Shown here in pieces: positions 17,922-25,087 of a stretch of DNA of 64,000 nucleotides. Within the stretch, counting starts at the first letter, position 1; every line of letters starts with the position of its first letter. The stretch spans positions 1-64,000 of the forward strand of contig JAOFTV010000005.1 in the NCBI GenBank assembly GCA_028045305.1, given 5' to 3'. Source of the DNA: Opitutales bacterium. Lineage in GTDB: Bacteria; Verrucomicrobiota; Verrucomicrobiia; Opitutales; Seribacteraceae. Under the pieces are notes generated by a model. The model did not search any database. It saw only the letters and a program-made list of their open reading frames with translations, and was not told where the DNA came from. Both the position numbers and the translations under genes were made by a program.

Positions 17922-19013
17922 GTGATTAATAAGGAAGATAAAGACTATCGCCTCCAGCAAGAGCAAACAGACGAGTTGCTCCCCCGGGCTTGGAAAAGCG
18001 GATCTCTCAAATACGACGAACTTAAACCTCTAAGTGAGGGAGGAACTGCTAAACTATTCCTTACTGAAGACTTGAACCTTCATCGCAATGTAGCCTACAA
18101 GGCCCTTCATAAGGATTTACAAGATTCCGATATTGAAACACAACGGTTTGTACGGGAAGCGAGGGTGACTGCAAATATTCAGCACCCCGGCACCGTTCCT
18201 GTCTATGAACTCGGGCGGGATAGAGATGGACAATTATTCTTTACCATGAAACGTGTACTCGGACTGGACCTTCGCCAAATCTTGCTCGATTTGAAACACG
18301 AAGTCCCGGATACAATGGAAAGATTTCCTCTTCCACGCCTACTTGATGTCCTTATACAGGTAAGTCAGACCATCGCTTACGCACACGATATTGGAGTCGT
18401 TCATCGCGACTTGAAGCCCGCCAACATCATTATTGGAAAATTCGGAGAGGTATATGTATTGGACTGGGGACTCGCCAAGGTGATGGGCGGAAAAAGCTTG
18501 GCTAAGGAACTAGGATCAAATCCACAGTCGGGAGATCTTAGCCTTACGCGCAGTGGCATGCACTATGGAACGCCCATGTACATGACTCCTGAGATCGCAC
18601 GGGGCTTGAGCGACTTGGATGAAAAATCCGATGTTTTTTCCCTAGGTATTCTACTCTTTGAAATGCTTACCCTGGAACCTTTCCTTCAAGGAAATGATAT
18701 TTCTGAAATTAAGCAAAAACTCCTGGAAGAACCTTACAGGCTCCCTCGGGAAGTTAACCCGGAACGCCACATCCCCAAGGATTTGCAAGCCATATGCATG
18801 AAAGCGTTACACCGTTCCCGCGGGCTTCGTTATTCTAACGCAACCTCATTCCTTGAAGATTTACAAAGGTACCGCCATGGAGAAGAAGTTTCGGTCTATT
18901 GGTATTCCGGTTGGGAAAGATTTACCCGCTGGAATAATCAAAACGCTTACCTCATAATTTCTCTAATCTCTGGTCTGATTGGAGCGGGCATTTACGCGTT
19001 ATTTGCTCACTGA
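17922..19013 (+). CDS. Membrane-anchored Ser/Thr protein kinase with DWG motif
   Basis: This 363-residue kinase starts at GTG 17922. Kinase landmarks are a glycine-rich loop (LSEGGTAKLFL), the ATP lysine K60 (VAYKAL), helix C Glu79, the catalytic loop HRDLKPAN (161-168), DWG at 181-183 in place of the usual DFG, and GTPMYMTPEIARG in the activation and P+1 region. The last 20 residues form a membrane helix (LIISLISGLIGAGIYALF) ending almost at the C-terminus, so this is a tail-anchored cytoplasmic kinase without a sensor domain. It converges on a cNMP-domain coiled-coil protein. The stop codon lies inside a 24-base tandem duplication. Targets unknown. Confidence 0.92.
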   Translation: MINKEDKDYRLQQEQTDELLPRAWKSGSLKYDELKPLSEGGTAKLFLTEDLNLHRNVAYKALHKDLQDSDIETQRFVREARVTANIQHPGTVPVYELGRDRDGQLFFTMKRVLGLDLRQILLDLKHEVPDTMERFPLPRLLDVLIQVSQTIAYAHDIGVVHRDLKPANIIIGKFGEVYVLDWGLAKVMGGKSLAKELGSNPQSGDLSLTRSGMHYGTPMYMTPEIARGLSDLDEKSDVFSLGILLFEMLTLEPFLQGNDISEIKQKLLEEPYRLPREVNPERHIPKDLQAICMKALHRSRGLRYSNATSFLEDLQRYRHGEEVSVYWYSGWERFTRWNNQNAYLIISLISGLIGAGIYALFAH

Positions 19014-19041
19014 TCGGACGCGTTATTTGCTCACTGATCGG
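18994..19041 (+). repeat. 24-base perfect tandem duplication across the kinase stop codon
   Basis: Two identical 24-base units lie head to tail at 18994-19017 and 19018-19041. Each reads acgcgttatttgctcactga and then tcgg. The first copy encodes the last residues and stop of the kinase, so the second copy is a non-coding duplicate of the gene end. Perfect identity suggests a recent slippage event. Confidence 0.95.
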
Positions 19042-19064
19042 ATTGTGTTTCTCAATCCCTAATA

Positions 19065-20702
19065 TTAAGGGTTAGGGAAAAGGGCTCCTCCTCCATTAGC
19101 CATTTTCTTGGCACGGCAATCCTTACAGACGCAACTTCTTCCATGATCGTTAGGATCACTATTCATCATAGAACCAGGTGCAGTTGCTTTCAAAAAGTCT
19201 TCCCCCTTTTGCGGTTGGAGAGGCTTACTTTGAATAACTTTAGAGGTAGAAGAAGCTGGCTTTTCAACCGATGGCCTTTGCGCTGTGACTGTCGGTGATC
19301 TAGTTGTAGTTAAAGGAGCGAAAGTTTTGGCCGGTGTTGTGGCAGGAACCGAAGTGTTATTTGAGGACTTCCCCACATATGGATTCTTTATATTTTCTCC
19401 ACGAGAACGCATGAAGTTTATATATTTCGGTGCGACGACTTCCACAAAGTTTGAGTTTTCTATCTTAATCGTAGCAAGAAATTTGTCGCTATGCTTTTGG
19501 GCAACAACTATGTAATCTGGTGCGGACGGATGAAAACGTACAGCACGCAACTGACCACCTGTTTTAACGGGCACCTTTACCTTTTGACTGCGATCAGTAA
19601 GGGTAATGGCTGATCCCACAACCACAATTTCTGAGGGAAATGCCAACGTTACATGAGCCCGTGCCCAAGAAAGGGTGGATTTGATAAAGGCTGGACTCGC
19701 CTGCGGAGCGGCAGTTTCCTTAGCCACTGGTCGTGCGGCCACAGCCCGCTGGGCTCTGACAATGTCATCCTTGGCATTGCTCAACTCTCTCTCCAGGGAA
19801 CGCACTTCATCCCGTAAATCTTTAATATCGTCGTCCGCACGGGAAATCTTTTTTTCTAAATTCTCATTTTCTAAGAGTAATGATTTCGTCTGGTCGACCA
19901 TATCAGTGTTCTCCCCTTCCAATCGCTTCTTTAGATCGAGATAAAAAGATTCGTTCTTTTCAAGTTTCTCTACTTTTTCAGCAAGGGCAACGGCTTGTTC
20001 TTTTGCCGAGTCATCAATTGAAATGAAGAGCCCAACCATGCCTGTGGTACTCAACCCAGCAAGAACAAAAGCAACCATCGCCAAGGGACTGAGTCCAGAC
20101 TTCTTAACCGAACTGCCCTTGAATGCATTTTGCATATTCGACACTTTTCCCTGCATTTGCTTGAGTGCAGCAGATTTTTGCTGGTCGGCTGCCGATGCAG
20201 ACTGCAGGTGAGCCAAAGAATCTTGGAGTTCACGACCCATCTGTAGAACTTTTTGGTTCCCCTCAACCAACCTTCCAGAAAGAATGCCCGCTACATTTAA
20301 ACAAAGCTGCCCCCCGGCAAATCCATTTTGACCAATAAATTCGATCAGGCGCTCATGGTCCATTCGCCAGAGAATGCACTCCCCTATCGCCTGTACGCTC
20401 GCTGAGGCAACACCGCCGCTCAAAAAAGCCATTTCCCCGAAAGCAGCCCCTGCGTCCAAAGTTGCAATTTGCTGACTGGCTCCTTGGTCGTTCGCCTTGT
20501 AAATACCAACTTGGCCATTCACCACCATGTAAAGATGTCGCTGCTCGTGCCCATCAGAAACGAGCACTTCATCACGCGCGAGCACCCATTCACCACCATA
20601 TTTAAGAGCCTTCATTTCTTCATCGCCAATATTGGCACACAGACCCTCTGTGGGCAGATCGTACCCAGCTTCTTCGACATCTTCGCGGTAGAGCAATTTC
20701 AT
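19065..20702 (-). CDS. Cyclic-nucleotide-binding-like domain protein with membrane helix and coiled coil
   Basis: The order over 545 residues is: cNMP-binding-like domain (about 30-150, with LYMVVNGQVGIYK and AAFGEMAFLSGG), a coiled region, one membrane helix (about 203-227, LAMVAFVLAGLSTTGMVGLF), a long coiled coil (about 235-320), a small domain with LSWARAHVTLAFPSEIVVVG, a Ser/Thr/Pro-rich stretch, and a C-terminal CVCKDC pair. At position 99 the Arg that grips the cyclic phosphate in CAP-type domains is Ala (GVASASV), so cyclic nucleotide binding is doubtful. An inverted repeat CCCTAA/TTAGGG (19057-19077) spans its stop. Function unknown; it converges with the Ser/Thr kinase, which hints at shared signalling but proves nothing. 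Confidence 0.75.
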   Translation of the reverse strand: MKLLYREDVEEAGYDLPTEGLCANIGDEEMKALKYGGEWVLARDEVLVSDGHEQRHLYMVVNGQVGIYKANDQGASQQIATLDAGAAFGEMAFLSGGVASASVQAIGECILWRMDHERLIEFIGQNGFAGGQLCLNVAGILSGRLVEGNQKVLQMGRELQDSLAHLQSASAADQQKSAALKQMQGKVSNMQNAFKGSSVKKSGLSPLAMVAFVLAGLSTTGMVGLFISIDDSAKEQAVALAEKVEKLEKNESFYLDLKKRLEGENTDMVDQTKSLLLENENLEKKISRADDDIKDLRDEVRSLERELSNAKDDIVRAQRAVAARPVAKETAAPQASPAFIKSTLSWARAHVTLAFPSEIVVVGSAITLTDRSQKVKVPVKTGGQLRAVRFHPSAPDYIVVAQKHSDKFLATIKIENSNFVEVVAPKYINFMRSRGENIKNPYVGKSSNNTSVPATTPAKTFAPLTTTRSPTVTAQRPSVEKPASSTSKVIQSKPLQPQKGEDFLKATAPGSMMNSDPNDHGRSCVCKDCRAKKMANGGGALFPNP

Positions 20703-20774
20703 GCTGTTTGCGAATCTAGTTACTATGAGTGGTACAGGGCAAGGAAAGAAAAGTCATTCTAGCTTTCTATCCCC

Positions 20775-21197
20775 TCACGAACCGTGACAGCATTTGCCAT
20801 GTTTTTTTAATCGCCAGTAATTATAGGGCCATGCCGCGAGGAATCCTGCTCCCAGGGTAACAGGGAGTACAGTAAGTGTGATAACTGGTGCACCCATCAT
20901 TCCAAAATCTGCTAAATTCATCGCTGCTTCCATCAACAACATAGAAACCATACTCATACCCACCGCTGTGCGAAAGGCTTCCCTTGGACCAACCTGCTTC
21001 CACAGAATAAAGGTTTCCAAAATCACACTGGTACAAATCCCAGCAATCATCGCTAAGCCCCATACTAATGTCCATAAATCCACAGGGATATACTCTGGGG
21101 AGTAGTAGAATTGAAAACCTGCAATTGTACCGAGATCACCCAAGGCACAACCCAAAAGGCACCAAAAAGTATTTTTGGCGGAGCGACGGGCAATCAT
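20775..21197 (-). CDS. DUF4396 membrane protein
   Basis: This 140-residue protein has about four membrane helices. It has the DUF4396 signature: FWCLLGCALGDLGTIAGFQ, a central TSVILETFILWKQ, MSMVSMLLMEAAMNLAD and LAAWPYNYWRLKKHGKCCH at the end. The His/Cys tail could bind a metal, and relatives often sit near metal-handling genes, but no function is established. ATG 21197 is preferred over TTG 21203. It lies just downstream of the cytosine methyltransferase on the same strand, so both may share a transcript. Confidence 0.8.
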   Translation of the reverse strand: MIARRSAKNTFWCLLGCALGDLGTIAGFQFYYSPEYIPVDLWTLVWGLAMIAGICTSVILETFILWKQVGPREAFRTAVGMSMVSMLLMEAAMNLADFGMMGAPVITLTVLPVTLGAGFLAAWPYNYWRLKKHGKCCHGS

Positions 21198-21207
21198 ACG
21201 CAAAACA

Positions 21208-22182
21208 TCAGGCAGCTTTTAATTTACAGGAATTCAGTGACTTTTCGATCTCACTCACTAACGCAACTACAACAGGAACCACCACCGAGTTCCCAAACTG
21301 CTTGAAGCAGACATTTGGTTTATCATGGAGTACAAAGCCTTCGGGGAACCCCATCACTCTCCTGCACTCCTCGGGGTGTAAACGACGAACCTGGTCACCT
21401 ACCAGATACATCCCCGTCTTTGCCCCGACCCCTCCGCCAAATGCAGATAAAGTAACGGCATGTCCTTTAATGCTGTACACCCGCTCCCCCTGACCTCCTT
21501 TGCCTACCGTACCAATGCGCAAAGGTCGGTTTTCACGATGCTCTGGAAAGGTGTTCTTAAAACGTAAATCATTCCGGTTAATCAAAAATTCTTTCAACCT
21601 TTGATCATCCGCAGGTAAAAGAATATCCTCCAATGCCACATCTTGGTTCGATGGTTGAGGAAAGTTAAAGTCAGTAATTCCAAGATTCTTCCGGAAACAT
21701 ACAAAAAACAAACGCTCCCTCTTCTGCGGCACTCCAAAACCAGAAGAATTCAAGGTTTGATAGTAAAAATCATAACCCGCTCGCTCCAGCAATGTAAGAG
21801 TGGTTGCCAGTGTCCTTCCGCCGTCATGAGTTAAATAGTTGCGCACATTTTCCAGCAAAAGAACCGATGGCTGTTTGTATTTAGCAATTCGCAAAACCTC
21901 ATGAAGCAAAGTTCCACGGCCATCCTCAAAACCACGCTGGTTTCCAGATATGCTAAAGGGTTGGCAAGGGAACCCCCCGCATAGAAGATCATGAACAGGG
22001 AAATCCTTTTCGGATAAATCTGTAAGATCACCTTTCGGGGACTCTCCATAGTTAAGCAAATAAACTTCCTGGGCATGTGGATCCCAATCAGAGGAAAATA
22101 CGCACCTGTGCCCTCTTTCCACAAGGGCTTGGCGAAAGCCACCAATTCCACAAAATAAATCTATGAATTTTAACTTTGCCAC
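21208..22182 (-). CDS. DNA (cytosine-5) methyltransferase, apparently orphan
   Basis: This 324-residue protein has the m5C methyltransferase motifs in order: I (FIDLFCGIGGF), IV (CGGFPCQPFS, catalytic Cys73), VI (LLLENVRN, Glu111), VIII (QKRERLFFV), a target-recognition region around 190-260, IX (RRLHPEECRRVMGFPEGF) and X (KQFGNSVVVPVV). It starts at GTG 22182. The length is typical of type II enzymes. I see no restriction endonuclease or Vsr-type nuclease beside it, and the flanking genes code for an isomerase-like protein and a DUF4396 protein. It could be an orphan regulator of methylation or the remnant of a restriction system. The recognition site cannot be read from sequence. Confidence 0.94.
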   Translation of the reverse strand: MAKLKFIDLFCGIGGFRQALVERGHRCVFSSDWDPHAQEVYLLNYGESPKGDLTDLSEKDFPVHDLLCGGFPCQPFSISGNQRGFEDGRGTLLHEVLRIAKYKQPSVLLLENVRNYLTHDGGRTLATTLTLLERAGYDFYYQTLNSSGFGVPQKRERLFFVCFRKNLGITDFNFPQPSNQDVALEDILLPADDQRLKEFLINRNDLRFKNTFPEHRENRPLRIGTVGKGGQGERVYSIKGHAVTLSAFGGGVGAKTGMYLVGDQVRRLHPEECRRVMGFPEGFVLHDKPNVCFKQFGNSVVVPVVVALVSEIEKSLNSCKLKAA

Positions 22183-22232
22183 CTACAGATAGATCAGATC
22201 ATTTCATTATAAAAGTCGGGGCGAAATCATGA

Positions 22233-23168
22233 TCAAATATCACAAAGTTCGACGGCTTGCCGAAGCCCATCCAAAGGGTCTCCTGTAGGTATAAACTCTT
22301 GCCCAACAAAACCTTTGTATCCAACATCCAAAAGAGCTTGCATGATTGGCCGGTAATTTAATTCCTGAGATTGATCAAGTTCCCCACGGCCAGGATTACC
22401 CGCCGTATGCACATGGCCAATCATATCTCCACACTCTCCAATTCTCCGGATTACATCTCCGTCCATGATTTGCACATGATAAATATCAAATAATAATTTG
22501 ATACGGGGCGACCCCACCGCATTTAAAAGATTCATGCAATAGTCAACATGGTCTCCCTGGTAACCCGGGTGTCCCTTGTCTGGATGGTCCCCAACCCGAC
22601 TATTGAGCATTTCCAAGCAAACAGAAACCCCCTTCCTCTCTGCATATCCAGCAATTTTCTTAAACCCAGCAATGCAGTTCTTTGCACCTTCATTACGAGA
22701 AAAATTTTCCGAGAAACCGGTAAAGGCAATGACATTAGGACAACCAAAATCGGCGGAATCATCGATCGCTCGCTCGGTCACATTTAGCAGGTAGTCATGA
22801 TAACCAGGATTGTTGAAACCTTTAACAAAGGGACGCCCTTCCACATCGATTGGTGAGATGGCACAAGTGAGTCCATATTTTCGCAGCGTTGGCCAATTTC
22901 TTGGGCTAACCAACTCCACACTCCCACAACCCAATTCCTTGGCATACCGGCAGGTCTCTTCCAAACTCCAATGGTTTGCGAAACACCAGGAAACAACAGA
23001 CTGCTTGATTCTTCCATGCTTTACACCAACTGCTTCTGAGAGACTTTCTCCCCAAAGGCCTTGTGAACCGGCATTTATTAAGCCTGCACCGGCTAACCCT
23101 GCTACCGACCCTTTGAGAAGATTTCGTCGGGACATTTTTACTTTTCTTGAGGACTCTAATTCTTTCAT
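22233..23168 (-). CDS. Tat-exported sugar isomerase/epimerase-like TIM barrel (hydroxypyruvate isomerase family)
   Basis: This 311-residue protein has a twin-arginine leader (SRRNLLKGSVAGLAG) and a xylose-isomerase-like TIM barrel. Landmarks are the metal-site residues in VSVCLEMLN (Glu), LLFDIYHVQIMDGD (Asp and His), GHVHTAGNPGRGELD and GFVGQEFIPTGDPL (Glu). This fits the hydroxypyruvate isomerase-like family, which Verrucomicrobia and Planctomycetes often export by Tat. The substrate is unknown; a keto-sugar produced outside the membrane is plausible. ATG 23135 (MSRRNLLK) is an alternative start. Confidence 0.88.
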   Translation of the reverse strand: MKELESSRKVKMSRRNLLKGSVAGLAGAGLINAGSQGLWGESLSEAVGVKHGRIKQSVVSWCFANHWSLEETCRYAKELGCGSVELVSPRNWPTLRKYGLTCAISPIDVEGRPFVKGFNNPGYHDYLLNVTERAIDDSADFGCPNVIAFTGFSENFSRNEGAKNCIAGFKKIAGYAERKGVSVCLEMLNSRVGDHPDKGHPGYQGDHVDYCMNLLNAVGSPRIKLLFDIYHVQIMDGDVIRRIGECGDMIGHVHTAGNPGRGELDQSQELNYRPIMQALLDVGYKGFVGQEFIPTGDPLDGLRQAVELCDI

Positions 23169-23205
23169 AAGTTAAAAATTTTTACATAACCCATTCTGGG
23201 AATGG

Positions 23206-23547
23206 CTATTTTTTCCAAAAAACCATGGAGCAAAGAAGTCCGGCAAAAGATCCCGCGGCATCCATCGCAACATCCCAAACCTCTGGTGATCGACCTTTAG
23301 ACCACCAGTCCTGCCAACATTCATCAGCAATTCCAAAACACGCACAATAAGCGAACAAACCCCATGGAAACCCCACTCCTGAACCTCCGAACGCTGCCCA
23401 GCCCAAAAAACCCAAAAAACTGTATTCTAAAAAGTGCAAAAGATAATCTGGCACTGCCAGAGCCTGGTCAGGCAATTCCTTGGGGGCCAGGCTTGAGAGC
23501 CACAAAATCAGGCAGCAATAAGCAACGAATGCAATTTTCCATTTCAT
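23206..23547 (-). CDS. VanZ-like small membrane protein
   Basis: This 113-residue protein has about three to four membrane helices. It shows the VanZ-like pattern: CLILWLSSL near the start, DYLLHFLEYSFLGFLGWAAF in the second helix (the His-Phe-x-Glu core), and DECWQDWWSKGRSPEVWDVAMDAAGSFAG. The acidic and aromatic residues are those conserved in the family, whose function is unclear outside teicoplanin resistance. I chose ATG 23547 because a good ribosome-binding sequence (AAGGATAGG, ending seven bases upstream) precedes it; the frame extends to 23625 without such a signal. It is divergent from rmuC. Confidence 0.82.
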   Translation of the reverse strand: MKWKIAFVAYCCLILWLSSLAPKELPDQALAVPDYLLHFLEYSFLGFLGWAAFGGSGVGFPWGLFAYCACFGIADECWQDWWSKGRSPEVWDVAMDAAGSFAGLLCSMVFWKK

Positions 23548-23638
23548 AACACCTATCCTTTTCATACCCATCAAGAGATCAAGCCCGGATTGTGTTGTCC
23601 TTGTTAATATAATCTTTTCTGTCACAACCGAGGGCGAC

Positions 23639-25069
23639 TTGACATCCCTTCAAGGGGTGAACAATTTGTTAAAGGTGGAATCATTAATTTACGTTTGGGC
23701 AGGCCTGGGTATGGGCTTAGCCATTTTGTTAACCTGGACATTAATTTCCCGACGATCCCAGAAAGCTCAGGAACTGGAAAAAGATCATGCTTTCAATGAA
23801 AACCGTGCAAGCTTACTTCAAGCGAACAAGGAAAATGAGATGCTCATACAAAGAATCGAGAAAGCTGAAAGCTTAGAGCATGAGTTAAGGCAAACATTGA
23901 AGGACTCAGAAAAAGAAGGGACTCGTTTGCTCACGCATACCGAGGATCTAAACCGTAGGCTTAAAGAAAAAGAAAAAGAACACGAAGAATCTGCCAAATG
24001 GATGCATGAAAAATTCGAAAACTTGGCCACCAAAATACTTGAACAAAAATCTGCAAAATTTACGGAATTGAACAAGGAAAACATAAAGGTTGTGCTCCAA
24101 CCTTTGGACAAGGACATCCGGGAATTTCGTAAAAAGGTGGAAGATTTACACGAAAAGGAAACCACACAGCATGCCGCTCTACGTGAATTCCTAAGTAATC
24201 TTCAACACTCACAAAACCAGTTGAGTCAGGAAGCTCACAACCTTACACAAGCACTCAAAGGGGATACCAAAAAACAGGGGGACTGGGGAGAATTCATTTT
24301 ACAAAGAGCGCTCGAAGCATCTGGACTTTCCAAAGATCAGGAATTTTCAATGCAATCAAGCTTTGATGGAAAACGTCCAGATGCCATCATTCACCTTCCC
24401 GGCAAACGCCAGTTAATTATTGATGCAAAAGTATCCCTTACCGCTTATGAAAGATCGATCGGTGCTGGTTCTGAGGAGGAGCGTAAGAAAGCTCTAAAAG
24501 AGCACCTACAATCTGTCCGTAAACATATTGATGAATTATCCGAGAAGGACTATTCCTCGATCGAAGAGCTTACCTGCCCGGATTTCACGCTGATGTTCAT
24601 TCCTGTAGAACCGGCATTCGGTGCCGCCTTATCCGAAGATTCTGAGCTCTACCAATATGCCTTTGATCGTAAAATTGCCCTAATTACAGCATCCACCCTC
24701 ATGGCAACGATCAAAACGGTTGCTAACCTTTGGAAACTTGAGAAACAAAACAAACACGCCCAGGATGTGGCAAAGCGTGCTGGTTTACTCTATGATAAGT
24801 TTGCTGGTTTCCTCGGTAATATCGAAGAAATCGGAAAATCCCTGCACAAGGCGGTTGGTGCCCATGAAAAAGCAGTTGGACAGTTATCCACAGGCCCAGG
24901 CAACCTCCTGGGACAGGCAGAGAAACTTAAGTCTATGGGCATACGTACAAAGAAGGAAATGCCTCCTGCTTTCGATAAGGAAGAAAACGAACAGGATGAA
25001 TTCATGGAACAGTCCGGACTTTCTTTCGAAAATGATAAAGACAATAATGGCGATCGGCAATCCGCCTGA
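23639..25069 (+). CDS. rmuC: DNA recombination protein RmuC
   Basis: This 476-residue protein is built as RmuC: one N-terminal membrane helix (WAGLGMGLAILLTWTLI), a long coiled coil to about residue 205, then the nuclease-like core with KKQGDWGEFILQRALEASGL, RPDAIIHLPGKRQLIIDAKVSL and PDFTLMFIPVEPAF. The Asp-x-Lys of IIDAKVS is the PD-(D/E)XK-type catalytic pair. RmuC is linked to limiting DNA inversions and to processing of recombination intermediates. The start is TTG 23639, seven bases after GAGGG-like sequence. It ends 18 bases before the protease fusion gene, likely cotranscribed. Confidence 0.94.
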   Translation: MTSLQGVNNLLKVESLIYVWAGLGMGLAILLTWTLISRRSQKAQELEKDHAFNENRASLLQANKENEMLIQRIEKAESLEHELRQTLKDSEKEGTRLLTHTEDLNRRLKEKEKEHEESAKWMHEKFENLATKILEQKSAKFTELNKENIKVVLQPLDKDIREFRKKVEDLHEKETTQHAALREFLSNLQHSQNQLSQEAHNLTQALKGDTKKQGDWGEFILQRALEASGLSKDQEFSMQSSFDGKRPDAIIHLPGKRQLIIDAKVSLTAYERSIGAGSEEERKKALKEHLQSVRKHIDELSEKDYSSIEELTCPDFTLMFIPVEPAFGAALSEDSELYQYAFDRKIALITASTLMATIKTVANLWKLEKQNKHAQDVAKRAGLLYDKFAGFLGNIEEIGKSLHKAVGAHEKAVGQLSTGPGNLLGQAEKLKSMGIRTKKEMPPAFDKEENEQDEFMEQSGLSFENDKDNNGDRQSA

Positions 25070-25087
25070 ATATTCAATTGTATACTC

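Noticed and set aside
23191-23205. Hairpin CCATTC-TGG-GAATGG right after the VanZ stop as a terminator
   Set aside because: The stem is only six pairs and on the minus strand no T run follows directly; the T run on the plus strand serves no plus-strand gene.
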